Assembly (NCBI GenBank): GCA_023935145.1
Contig: CM043702.1
Span: 76,440,820 to 76,504,819 of the forward strand
Direction of reading: 5' to 3'
Length of the DNA stretch: 64,000 bases
Origin: Bretschneidera sinensis
Taxonomy: Eukaryota; Streptophyta; Magnoliopsida; Brassicales; Akaniaceae
Shown here: positions 33,359-44,151 of the stretch, one piece after another
Layout: every line of letters starts with the position of its first letter
Numbering within the stretch: the first letter of the stretch is position 1
Program-made: the position numbers and the translations under genes
Notes under the pieces: model-generated
The model's input: only the letters and a program-made list of their open reading frames with translations
Databases searched by the model: none
What the model was told of the DNA's origin: nothing

Positions 33359-33377
33359 TCAAATGCCCCTCACTTCC
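33359..33377 (-). promoter_or_regulatory. Tat-F polypurine tract (minus)
   Basis: On the minus strand GGAAGTGAGGGGCATTTGA ends at the LTR start TGTAAAGG. Purine-rich with a G run. Confidence 0.6.
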
Positions 33378-33507
33378 TTAAATGAATTTATGCACTCGAG
33401 GAAGTTGAATGGAGTCTTCATTTTAGGTCAGTTCAAGATGTCTGGATTATAAACTATAAATTTTGAGGGGATGATTAAATACTCAAAACTTCATACTTTG
33501 GCCCGAG

Positions 33508-33987
33508 GAGATGACATTTAGTCAAAACACTTGGAGCTGGGAGATTGGTTCTAAGGAGATGATGCTCAGTCAAAATGCTCAAAACTTGGAGATCGAGTTT
33601 GAGAGGATTACATTCAGTCAAAAACTTCAAAGTCTAGAGATTGGTTTCGAGGAGATGATACTCAATCAAAATGCTTGGAACTTTGAGATTGAGTCCGAGC
33701 GGATGACATTCAGTCAAAACACTTAGAGTTTCGAGAGTGGTTCTGAGGAGATGATTCTTAATCAAAATACTTGGAAACTGGAGATTGATTTTGAGGGGAT
33801 GACATTCAGTCAACACACTCAGATTTTAGAGACTAGTTTCGAGGAGATGATACTCAATCAAAATGCTCAGAGCTTGGAGATTGAGTCTGAGGGGATGACA
33901 TTCAATTAAAACACTCAGAGTTTGGAGATTGGTTTCGAGGAGATAATATTCAATCAAAATGCTCAGAACATGGAGATATCGGTTTGA
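33508..33987. repeat. 48-bp minisatellite in Tat-F 3' region (10 units)
   Basis: Ten units of 48 bp alternate between two types, giving a 96-bp higher-order period. One type reads GAGATGACATTCAGTC... and the other GAGATGATACTCAATC.... Because 48 is a multiple of 3, long open frames appear on both strands, with a 16-residue repeat, but there is no evidence that they are genes. The array lies between the Tat-F 3' LTR and the site of the Tork-G insertion. Confidence 0.93.
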
Positions 33988-34036
33988 CTCGAAAGACGGT
34001 AGACTTGTCCATTTGAGCAAACTAAAGTATAGGCTA

Positions 34037-34485
34037 TGTTGGGAAACCACCTCAATGATACCCAGGTGATGGTCTTCCAAACGCCCAAGTCTAGAATGAC
34101 TTGTAAAGAAAAGAAACAGCAAACGAATCAAGAAAGAAAGACACAACAATTGTTATCGAGGTTCGGCAATAGCCTACGTCCTCGTGAGTTCCTCCAAACT
34201 CTCTGCACTAAACCAATGAGTTCTTATAATCCAGCAACACCTTTCCAAGAATCCATAAGTTCTTGGAGAAACAAAGAAGAGAATAAGAAAGTGATAAGGT
34301 CTTGAGGTACCCTGAAACTTTCCCCCTTGGAAATTCCACTTACAAGTCCCTTGAATCCCCTTTCTATACTAATCTCTCTCTTTACAACCAACCTCTCTAA
34401 TGAGTCCCTCTTGTATGTCTGTGCCTTTGCACTCTCACACAATTCTCTCATTCACATGTTCTGTCACACACACGCACTTGTGTTT
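34037..34485 (-). repeat. Tork-G 3' LTR, R-U5 part
   Basis: On the plus strand this starts TGTTGGGAAACC, the minus-strand LTR end GGTTTCCCAACA. It is interrupted at 34485/34486 by Athila-H. The first 338 bp are the inverted partner of 48640-48979. Confidence 0.82.
34431..34485. repeat. 55-bp duplication flanking Athila-H, left copy
   Basis: The sequence from ACTCTCACACAATTC to CACTTGTGTTT recurs at 44098-44151 with three small differences. It is Tork-G LTR sequence present on both sides of Athila-H, far longer than the usual 5 bp. Confidence 0.8.
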
Positions 34486-35758
34486 TGTTGTGAGTTTTAA
34501 ATTACTCACAAGTGCACGAATCGTTTGCAATATAGTTTGTGCAAGTGCGAGGTCGAATCCACAGGGAATTGCGTTGTGAAAATATAATTTTATCTAAACT
34601 AACCCTATTTTAACCTAGTTCTGAATTTTGTATTATATTATGCAAAGAAATATAGACTTGAACTAAATTGTTTTAAAGCAAATGATAAAATAGCTAAGGT
34701 TTCTGAATCCACCCCACCAAAGTAAAGTATATATTTTCATGTCCTATATAAAAGTAATCAAAAAATTCAATGAATCCAACTTTAAACAAAAAACAACGAT
34801 TATCCCAATTAAACCAAAAGCATCCAATGTATCCGCTTTTAACAAATCACAAAGGAAATCCAATTTAATCGAAAACAATTCGATGTATCCATCAGATGAA
34901 ACACAAGGAATATCCAATTTACCAATTAAAAGCAATCAATCATAAGATCTGCTCAAATAATTGAACAGAACATTTATATTAAAAACATCAGAATTGTTAT
35001 GTGCAAATCTGAAAATATAATGCTAAACAAAGGAAAGACTTCATCTTCAACCTTAGTTGAAGATTTTAGCCTCTCATAATCATGAAACTAAAGTTCACAA
35101 TACAAGTACTAAACATTAAACTTTAAAACTAAGTAAAAACAAATAAATTACTATATATGGGAGAAATTCCACTCGCTATTGGGCGGCGCTTCCCCTCGTG
35201 GTAGCAAAGCCTTCGAGATCCACCAGAATGCTAGTAGACGTCCACCGGATTACACCAAATGGCCCAGGAATTGCACACTGAAAGATGAAGTGAGATGGTT
35301 CTTTTATAAGGGGAGTTCCGGAGCACAATAGGTTGCAGATTCGATGTGGGATACTGCCTGAGTGCACTCGATCACAGATTAGTGCGATCGATAGCATGTG
35401 CACTCGATCGCATGTCTTGTGCGCACGATCACATGTGCGCTCGATCGCATGTCTGATGAGCTCGATCGTAGGTGCACTGCACTGCAAATATTTTGATGTG
35501 GGATGTTGACCATGCACTCGTTCGTAGGTAGGTGTGCTCGAGTGCAGGTGCTCTCGATCGCATGTCTCGTGCGCTCGATCGCACTAGGCATCCTCAGCTT
35601 TTGCTCTTGAAGTTTGATCTCCCGAAATGCTTCATTTTCTCCATAAACCTATATAAATATACAAAACACAGAAAAGACATAAAATAAAGTGAAATAATAC
35701 AAACTAAGAGCTTAACACATATAATTTAAGGGCTTAAATATACAATATTTAAGACTCA
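34486..35758 (-). repeat. Athila-H 3' LTR
   Basis: The plus strand runs from TGTTGTGAG to TTAAGACTCA. It is followed by ATACCCCCAAACTT, the minus-strand polypurine tract. It matches 42868-44101 closely. Confidence 0.9.
35355..35590. repeat. CGATCG-type palindrome array in Athila-H 3' LTR
   Basis: About eight copies of a motif around GCGCTCGATCGCATGT (perfect core CGATCG, often GCGATCGA) occur between 35355 and 35590, at roughly 20-25 bp spacing. The counterpart array is at about 43738-43930. It resembles the Sire-B palindrome arrays in layout but not in sequence. Confidence 0.75.
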
Positions 35759-37140
35759 TCAAATACCCCCAAACTTATATTTTGCTAGTCCCTTAGCAAA
35801 ACAAAATAAAAAACTAAATGAAAAACAAAGAACATAAAGATAAGTTCAATACTCATGGTATCCAAAAATTTAAGGAGCACTCAAAATCATGAAATTCATT
35901 CATGAGCAAGCTTAAAAAATCTAACCCATCTTCACAATGAATAAGAATTTAAAACCCAATTACTTATAAAAGGCATGCTAAGGCATCACAAGCTTGAATC
36001 AGTGTAAAGTGAATTAACATATACTGATGAGGTTTCCAAATAAGTTCAATGTACAATGTTTCCACATCTCAAGATTCATAGAATTTCTCATCAGAATGAA
36101 CAACGATGGCATAGTTTTATTTTATTTTTTCCTTATTTTTTTCTTTTTTTATAAGGCTCTGCTATGTTTAGTTCCCTTAAGCTTTCTAATTGAACCATGT
36201 AACGAGTGTTGAGTCAATGACTCCCAAACCAGATGGTTTTAGGGCATTAGGTGTAAAGACACCCCTAAGGACTTACTAACTCGAGTCAAGAAGGCTACGA
36301 AACTAAACTGTCCTTAATGCTACCAAGCAAAATTTCCATCTTTTGACGTGAACACTCACTGCTTACTAAGGCAAGAGGTCCAGTTACTCAGTAGAAAGTT
36401 TCGCAATGATCACTATGAATAAAATTCTCACCTTTTGACGTGAACACTCAGTGCTTACTGAGGCAAGAGGTCCAGTTACTCAGTGGAAAGTTTATTGATG
36501 ATGATCATTAGTAGTATTATTTTTTTTATGCTTTTCTATGCCCAAGTGTTTATCCAACAAGTCATCCCATTTCAGTTAAGATAAGAAACATACACATTAA
36601 CATCATATGTCATACCTCACACAAATATATGCTAATGTGCACGTGTTAGATTGGCTCAAATATGTGAATTCTCAAATGCCTAAAGTAACTAACTAAAGTT
36701 TAAACTCTATCATCAGATCATGTGTTCAAAGTTTTAAACTCATAAATGAAATCACATCACAATTTTTCAGATCAACCAAAATTTTCAGACGAACATGAAC
36801 ATGCATTTATCTTCACGAAGAAAAAATAACAATAAATTAGGACAAAGTGTGTGTAACGTGTCTCCCATACCCCCAAACTTAAATGACACATTGACCCAAT
36901 GTGTGAATAATATGGAAAGAGCTAACCTAGGATATGGAGAACTATCTGGACTAGTATGGCTCGTAGCATACCCCCAAACTTGAACTGAAGTACGCGTTGT
37001 CCCTGAAAAATAAATACTGGAAACAAACATTAATCATAAATATATAAAATAATAAATAAACAAAAAGGATAAGCTGTGGGGTGCCTCCCATGAGCACTAA
37101 GTTTAAAGTCTTCAGCCAGACTCTCCCTAGTAGACAATAT
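35759..37140 (-). other. Athila-H 3' noncoding region with repeated polypurine tracts
   Basis: No coding region is seen between the end of integrase and the 3' LTR, where Athila elements may carry an env-like gene. AAGTTTGGGGGTAT (minus) occurs three times: 35765-35776 (at the LTR), 36869-36880 and 36969-36981. A direct repeat of about 92 bp (36330-36421, 36422-36500) shares TTTTGACGTGAACACTCA and AGGCAAGAGGTCCAGTTACT. Confidence 0.65.
36330..36500. repeat. Direct repeat of about 92 bp (2 units) in Athila-H 3' region
   Basis: Two tandem units are nearly identical over their first 65 bp (TTTTGACGTGAACACTCA at 36341 and 36433). Confidence 0.85.
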
Positions 37141-38371
37141 TCAATCTGAGTAAATAGGATCCTCCAACAATATCGTCTCAATGTCCGGACTCCTCAACTC
37201 CAAGAATGGTTTTAGCTTTTGTCTATTTACCTTGAAAGTGTTACCATTCTTTGGATCCTCAATCTCGATGGCCCCATGAGGAAAAACTGACCGAATAATA
37301 AATGAGCCTGTCTATCGAGATTTGAGCTTGCCTAGAAAAAATGCAGGCGTGAGTTGTAAAGAAGAACTTTTTGACCCGGCTCAAAAGCTCGTCTCAAAAT
37401 GTTTTGGTCATGAGTCTTCTTCATTTGTGCCTTGTATGACCGTGCCACTCATATGCATCATTCCGCAGCTCCTCTAATTCATTGAGTTGGAGCTTCCTTT
37501 GTGAGCTGGCCTTATAAATATTGAAGTTCAGCTGCTTAATAGCCCAATACGCACGATGCTCCAATTCTACCAGAAGGTGACATGCCTTTCCGTACACAAT
37601 ACGATAGGGGGATATGCCAATTGGCGTCTTGAAGGCTGTTCGATATGCCCATAGTGCATCAGTCAATCACAAAGACCAATCCTTTCTACTAGGATTCACA
37701 ATCTTCTCCAAAATTTTCTTGATCTCGCGATTGGAAATTTCCACTTGGCCACTCGTCCGAGGGTGATACGGGGTGGCAACCTTGTGTGTGATAAAATACT
37801 TCTTCATCAACTGCTCAAAAATCTAGCTGCAAAAATGCTTACCTCCGTCACTTATGATTGCTCGAGGCGTACCAAAACGAGCAAAGATAGTGTCCTTCAA
37901 AAACTGGACCACAACTCTGTGGTCATTGGTCTTGCATGCAACGACCTCCACCCATTTGGATAGATAGTCCACAGTAACCAGAATGTACAGGTAGCCAAAG
38001 GAGTTTGGGAACGGTCAGATAAAATCAATACCCCACACGTCAAAAATCTCAACAATCAGGATAGGGTTGAAGGGCATCATATTCCTCCTAGAAAGACTCC
38101 CTAGCTTTTGGCAACGCTCACAAGACACACAGTAGGTGTGAGAGTCTCAGAACAGGGTAGGCCAATAGAATCCACACTGCAAAATCTTCGTAGCAATCTT
38201 TTTAGCCCTGAAATGGCCTCCACAAGCATGATCATGACAAAAGGTGATGACATTAGATTGGTTATTCTCTGGAATACACCTTCTGATGATCTGATCAGGA
38301 CAATACTTGAACAGGTAAGGATCATCTGAGAAAAAATGTTTAACCATGGCCAAAAACTTTGATTTATCTTG
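37141..38371 (-). pseudogene. Athila-H integrase
   Basis: Minus-strand order: FCHDHACGGHFRAKKIATKILQCGFYWPTLF (zinc finger, 38240-38150, His and His visible), CERCQKLG (near 38110), GIDFI.PFPNSFGYLYILVTVDYLSKWVEVVA (38010-37935), RFGTPRAIISDGGKHF (near 37860), [15 protein letters not shown] (near 37730), [40 protein letters not shown] block (37421-37666), and the C-terminal FKVNxQxLKPF region. The DDE set is present. Stops occur at a few places. It ends at TGA 37141. Confidence 0.88.
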
Positions 38372-39250
38372 TCATCCCCAATGTAAAGGCATTTGACTGG
38401 TGACAAGATAGTTCACTATATCAGCAAACCATGGAGCGGCATTTTGAGCAATGTGCATCAACTGCTCATCAGGAAAGGTATTAGAAATGGGAGTGGCGGC
38501 CTCAGTGAAATCCACAATCAATCTAGACAAATGGTCTGCCACCACATTTTCGGAACCTTTCTTATCCTGAATCTCTATGTCGAACTCTTGAAGTAGCAAG
38601 ATTCATCGGATAAGACAAGATTTAGCATCTTTTTTAGAGAAAAGATACTTCAATGCTACATGGTCCGAGTAGATAATGACTTTAGATCCTAACAAGTAGG
38701 ATCTAAACTTGTCTAATGCAAAAACGATTACTAGCAACTCCTTCTCAGTGGTAGAGTAATTGAGTTGTGCGTCGTTTAGAGTTTGACTTGTATAATAGAT
38801 AACATGGGGAAGTTTATCAACACACTACCCCAAAACAACTCCAACAGCATAGTCTGATGCGTCACACATAATCTCAAAAGGCACATCCCAGTTGGGTGGC
38901 TGAATAATGGGTGTGGACGTCAGAATCTTTTTCAGATCCCTAAATGCTTTCTTACAATCTTCATCAAATACAAATGGGGCATCCTTCAGTAATAACTGGC
39001 ACAATGGCCTGGTGATTTTGCTGAAATTCTGGATAAATCACCTGTAGAAGCCTGCATAGCCCAGAAAAGATCGAACCTCCTTCATTGTACATGGGGGTGA
39101 AAGATTGTAAATCAGGTCCACCTTAGCTTTGTCGACCTCAATCCCCTGATGAGATATGACATGCCCCAGTACAATACCTTGCTTAACCATAAAATGGCAC
39201 TTCTCCTAATTAAGCACTAGGTTCTTCTCCTTGCACCACACTAAAACCAA
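38372..39250 (-). pseudogene. Athila-H RNase H
   Basis: The motifs on the minus strand are FLGYAGFYR, FEIMCDASDYAVGVVLG (near 38870), YSTTEKELLVIVFALDKFRSYLLGSK (near 38720), IYSDHVALKYLFSKKDAK and QDKKGSENVVADHLSRL (near 38530). The catalytic D, E and D are present. Three stops (near 38610, 38830 and 39040) break it. Confidence 0.88.
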
Positions 39251-39780
39251 AGTGAGACGGTGCAGGCACTCTTCAAATGTTGAACCGAAGACAGAGAAGT
39301 CGTCCATGAAAATCTCTAAGAACCGCTTTACCATGTCAGAGAATATACTGACCATGCATCGCTGAAAAGTAGCGGGTGCATTGCATAACCCAAAGGGTAT
39401 GTGACGGTAGGTGAATGTCCCAAAAGGACAGATAACGTCGTCTTCTCCTGATCTTCAAGGTCCACGGGGACTTGGTTATATCCAGAATAACCATCCAAAA
39501 AGTAATAATACTCGTGCCCAGCCAAACGCTTCACCATCTGATCAATAAATGGGAGTGGAAAATGATTCTTCCTTGTGGCAGCGTTCAGTTTACGGTAGTC
39601 TATACACATTCTCCACCCTGACTGAACACGAGTTGGCACCAACTCGTCGCCTTTATTCTTCACTACCGTTAATCCAGCTCGTTTGGGCACGACGTGAATT
39701 GGGCTCACCCACTTGCTATCAAAGATGGGATAAATGATCTCTACATCTAACAACTTCATTACTTCTGCCCTCATAACCTC
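39251..39780 (-). pseudogene. Athila-H reverse transcriptase
   Basis: The blocks are VSPIHVVPKRAGLTVVKNK, GWRMCIDYRKLNAATRKNHFPLPFIDQMVKRLAGH, YYYFLDGYSGYNQVPV (motif A), then a one-base frameshift near 39435. In the other frame follow TFTYRHIPFGLCNAPATFQRC and EIFMDDFSVFG (39290-39325, catalytic). Apart from the frameshift all RT motifs are present. Confidence 0.9.
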
Positions 39781-40953
39781 TTACATAGCTGGGTTAAGCC
39801 TTCTTTGTGGCTCCCTCAATGGCTTGGCATTCTCCTCCAAATGTATCTTGTGTATTACCAACGAGGGGCTGATTCCCTTAATATCCTCTATAGTCCAACC
39901 GATAGCTTCCTTGTGCTCTTTTAAAACCTCTAATAATTTCTCCTCTTGAGCCTCACCCAAATCTGATGCTATAATTACAAGCAAACAATCGGCTGGACCT
40001 AGGAACTTATACTTAAGATTATCCGGTAAAGGCTTAAGTTCCTTCTTGGGGGTTTCAGGTGCTGCGGTCTCCTCCGTTTCATTGCTCTCCCGAGGAGGAG
40101 ACTCCAAAATGGCACTTGCTTGCTCGAGCAACTTATCTAGATCCAAATCGTCTCCAAATTGAGTGAAGCATGCCTCCAGAGGGTCCTCAATGCTTGATTC
40201 ATCCACAGTCTCCTCAAGAATCTCCTCTATCAAGCATACATTTCTCACTTCATCAAATTCCAATGGTTGCTTAGTGATATCAAAGATATTCAACTCCACT
40301 GTCATATTTCCGAATGAAATCTTCATCACCCCTATCCTACAATTGATTAGGGCATTAGTCGTGGCTAAAAATGGTCACCCTAGAATAACCGGTATCTGAA
40401 TCCCTACATTCTGAACCGGCTCTGTGTCAAGCATAATAAAATCCACTGGAAAATAAAATTTATCCACTTTTATCAAGACGTCCTCAACTATTCCCTGTGG
40501 TATTTTCACTGACCTATAAGCCAATTGAAGCGTCGTGTTTGTGGGCTTCAGTTCTCCTAACCCTAACTGCAAATAGACTGAGTAAGGTAGAAGGTTCACA
40601 CTTGCTCCTAGATCCAAGAGAGCCCTCTCAATCTGGCTGACTCCTATCGTGCAAAAAATGGTAGGACACCTCGGGTCCTTATACTTAATGGGTAGCTTGC
40701 ACTGAAGGATTGAGCTAACCTACTCGGTCAAAAATGCCTTCTTTGGGACATTTGTCTTCCTCTTAATAGTGACCAAGTCCTTTAAAAACTTAGCATATGA
40801 CGACACTTGATGGATAGCATCCAAAAATGGGATATTGATTTGGACCTGTTTGAATACCTCCAGAATTTCCTCATAGCTCCCTCCTTTCTTAGGCGCTTGT
40901 AATCTCTCAGGGTATGGCGCTTTAGGTACAAGCGACCTAGGAGGGTCCTTCAC
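39781..40953 (-). pseudogene. Athila-H protease and protease-RT linker
   Basis: The N-terminal part is PYPERLQAPKKGGSYEEILEVFKQVQINIPFLDAI (40860-40930). The protease core ALLDLGASVNLLPYSVYLQLG (40560-40620) has the active-site Asp. DVLIKVDKFYFPVDFIML and IQIPVILG follow. The acidic linker (LEACFTQFGDDLDLDKLLEQ) leads to GPADCLLVIIASDL and KEAIGWTIEDIKGISPSL, the Athila RT entry. Two stops (near 40372 and 39780) are point changes in one open frame. Confidence 0.88.
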
Positions 40954-42525
40954 AGTAGATGTGGCTGTAGATGGCTCAGTATCTCTCTTTTACTTGTTGC
41001 CACTTTATTTACCTTGCTGCATAGCAGGGTTCTCTTCCACTCGATTGTCCACTTGTCTCCCAGACCTTAATGTGACAATCGACTACACTTGTTCCTCCTC
41101 GTGCGTAGGAGTTGATGAATTTCCAACCATAAACTATCCTTTTGGGTTGGGCACGGGCAAACTGGGGAACTTCCCCTTCTCTCTTTCACCTAAGTGACTT
41201 GCAATTTGCCCTATTTGACTCTCCAGTTTGGCAATTGCTGGGGTGTTTACCATTGTTGCACTCCTTGCTTTGCTAATGGATTGGCTAGTCATCTTCATGA
41301 ACTCCTTAAGGGTGTCCTCTAGTGACTATGAAACTGGTGCTGGCGTTTGAGTGGGAGCTTGGTAAGCAGGTGATGGTGCTGGATGGGCAGAGCGACCATG
41401 ACTAGGAATTTGTGGGGCAAATCCGGGAGGGTATTGGTTTTGAGCATGATGCGGGGCTCCTCCCTGATTTATTGGTTGGCTCTGCTTCCATGAAAAATTA
41501 GGGTGGTTCCGCCACCCTAGATTGTACGTCTCGGAGTAAGATCCATTTGACTGCCTCCGATAGTCATTGAAAGCATTCACTTGTTCCATAGGATACTCAG
41601 CAAAAACAGGCATTGATGGACAATTCTATGCTAGATGCATTGGACTAGCACAGATGGAACAACTATCAACATGGAATGTGTTGGCAACATTGATGGATTG
41701 GCCCACAGTGAGAGCGTCAATCTTCTTAGTGAGAGCATCTAACTTTATCCTCAAGTCAACGTCCTCCCTGACCTCATAGATGCCTCATTTCTTAGGAGCA
41801 CGAATGGACTTATCTCGATAGCTTGAAAAATCTCACTGCTGTGAGTTGTCAGATAACTTGTCCAATGTGTTGTATGCTTCATCTCCCGTCAGACTTAAGA
41901 ATGCCCTCCCATTCATGGACTCAATCATGCTATGGTTGGGTTGAGTCAACCCTTGGTAGAAGAATTGAACGAGTCTCCACTTCTCATATCTATATGGAGA
42001 GCATCTGATCAGTAACTCTTTGAAGAGCTCCCAGCTTTTAGAAAACTTCTCATCCTCATCCTGAGTGAAAGAACTAATCTCCCTTCGGCACTCATTCACT
42101 CTAGACATTGGGAAAAACTTATGATAAAATTTGCTAAGCAGATTTTCCCAAGATGTAATAGACCCGGGTGTGTTTGAATCCAACCATGCCCTAGCTCTAT
42201 CGTGAAGAGAAAAAGGGAAAAGTCGAAGATGGACTGACTCCTCAGAGAAGTTCTGAAACTTGAATGTGGCACAAATGTCTTTGAACTTATTTACATGACT
42301 ATAAGAATTTTCAAGAACTAAGCCATGAAATGAGGGTAGGAGTTAGATGATATGTGGTTTTAAGTCAAAATGGGTGGCATTGGTAGGTGGCAACACTATG
42401 CAAGAAGATATATTAGTCGCAACGGGTGCGAACAAATCCCTAAGGGATGTAGTGGAGTCCACGTTCCAAGCTCAAGGTTGCTCTACATGTTCCGAATGAT
42501 TTGCATTCCTAAAATTTTCTCCCAT
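40954..42525 (-). pseudogene. gag: Athila-H gag
   Basis: The start is MGENFRNANH at 42525, with a TGA 17 codons in. The core RARAWLDSNTPGSITSWENLLSKF, then FPMSRVNECRREISSFTQ and KELLIRCSPYRYEKWRLVQFFYQGL (41833-42183), is the Gypsy gag domain of Athila. A linker follows with a zinc-knuckle-like CSICASPMHLA.NCPS, a Pro/Gln/His-rich segment (41326-41560), and AKLESQIGQIASHL near 41210. All in one frame with about six stops. Confidence 0.87.
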
Positions 42526-42842
42526 TTCAACTGTCTCTCTTTCAACTAGTTCTCTTTTCTATCTCCTAAGAGTTCTTTCTAAGTCGGGATCTAAATGTAT
42601 CAAATCTAAATTCAGGGATCTTCGACCAAGCATACATCGCACAAAAAACACTAAAATAACCTAACCAGCAGAAATTTGCAAAAATGTTTTATTTTTTATA
42701 TTTATATTTTATTATTTTTTTGTTATTTAACAATGCAAATAGAAACAAATAAAATTGTCAAAAAGAAAAATCAAACAAACAATGCTAACTAACTAGTAGA
42801 AAAATAAAATTAATTCAGACAAAAATTTCACAAACCAAACAA

Positions 42843-42867
42843 CTCCCCGGCAACGGCGCCAAAAACT
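42843..42867 (-). promoter_or_regulatory. Athila-H primer binding site (tRNA-Asp type)
   Basis: On the minus strand the LTR end CTCACAACA is followed by AGTTTTTGGCGCCGTTGCCG. TGGCGCCGTTGCCGGGGA is the usual Athila primer site. Confidence 0.9.
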
Positions 42868-44101
42868 TGTTGTGAGTTTTAAATTACTCACAAGTGCACG
42901 AATCGTTTGCAATATAGTGTGTGCAAGTGCGAGGTCGAATCCATAGGGAATTGCGTTGTGAAAATATAATTTTATCTAAACTAAACCTATTTTAACCTAG
43001 TTCCAAATTTTGTATTATATTGTGCAAAGAAATATAGACTTAAACTAAATTGTTTTAAAGCAAATGATAAAATAGCTAAGGTTTCTGAATCCACCCCACC
43101 AAAGTAAAGCATATATTTTCATGTTCTATATAAAAGTAATCAAAAAATTCCATGAATCCAACTTTAAACAAAAAACAAATAATACTCCAATTAAAGCAAA
43201 AGCATCCAATGTATCCGCTTTTAACAAATCAAAAAGGAAATCTAATTTAATTGAAAACAATTCGATGTATCTATCAGATGAAATGCAAGGAATATCCAAT
43301 TTAACAATTAAAAGCAATCAATCATAAGATCTGCTCAAATAATTGAACAGAACATTTATACTAAAAACATCAGAATTGTTATGCGCAAATATGAAAATAT
43401 AATGCTAAACGAAGGAAAGGCTTCATCTTCAACCTTAGCTGAAGATTTTAGCCTCTCATAATCATGAAACTAAAGTTCAAAATACAAGTGCTAAACATTA
43501 AACTTTAAAACTAAATAAAAAGAAATAAATTACTATACATGGGAGAAATTCTACTCGTTGTTGGGCGGCGCTTCTCCTTGTGGTAGCAAAGCCTTCGGGA
43601 TCCACCAGAATGCTAGCAGACATCCACCGGATTACACCAAATGGCCCAGGAATTGCACACTGAAAGATGAAGTGAGATGGTTCTTTTATAGGGGGAGTCC
43701 CGGAGCACAATGGGTTACAGATTCGATGTGGGATACTGCTCGAGTGCACTCGATCGCAGATTGGTGCGATCGATCGCATGTGCGCTCGATTGCATGTCTT
43801 GTGCACATAATTGTATGTGCGCTCGATCGCAGGTGCACTGCACTGCAAAGATTTCGATGTGGGATGTTGACCATGCACTCGTTCGTAGGCAGGTGCACTT
43901 GATCATATGTCTCGTGCGCTCGATCACAGTAAGCATCCTCAGCTTTTGCTCCTGAAGCTTGATCTCCCGAAATGCTTCATTTTTTCCATAAACCTATAAA
44001 ATACACAAAACGCAGAAAAGACATAAAATAAAGTGAAATAATACAAACTAAGAGCTTAACACATATAATTTAAGGGCTTAAATATGCAATATTTAATACT
44101 C
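42868..44101 (-). repeat. Athila-H 5' LTR
   Basis: The plus strand starts TGTTGTGAG at 42868. The outer end lacks the clean CA seen at 35758: ATTTAATACT runs straight into CTCCACACAATTC, which belongs to Tork-G. The rest matches the other LTR closely. Confidence 0.88.
43738..43930. repeat. CGATCG-type palindrome array in Athila-H 5' LTR
   Basis: This is the same motif family as 35355-35590 with fewer copies (CTCGATCGCA, GATCGATCGCATGTGCGCTCG). It is shortened relative to the other LTR. Confidence 0.72.
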
Positions 44102-44151
44102 TCCACACAATTCTCTCATTCACATGTTCTGTCACACACACACTTATGTTT
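44098..44151. repeat. 54-bp duplication flanking Athila-H, right copy
   Basis: This is the partner of 34431-34485. Its first bases, ACTC, are shared with the end of the Athila-H LTR (GACTCA at 35753-35758), so the junction could have formed through microhomology. Confidence 0.8.

Larger units (their letters stand above)
34486..44101 (-). mobile_element. Athila-H: Athila-type Gypsy retrotransposon (minus)
   Basis: LTRs of about 1.25 kb (34486-35758, 42868-44101), a tRNA-Asp-type primer site, one long gag-pol frame with few breaks and a long 3' noncoding region. It is inserted in the R region of the Tork-G 3' LTR. The gag style (PGSITSWENLLSKFYHKFF), protease ALLDLGASVNLLPYSVY and RT FMDDF are typical of Athila. 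It is the innermost and best-preserved layer of the nest. No env-like ORF survives. Confidence 0.9.

Noticed and set aside
33511..34149. Open frames on both strands over the 48-bp repeat
   Set aside because: Unit length is a multiple of three, so open frames on both strands arise from the repeat itself.
43558..43955. Open frames on both strands in the Athila-H LTR
   Set aside because: They follow the CGATCG repeat array and do not resemble any element protein.
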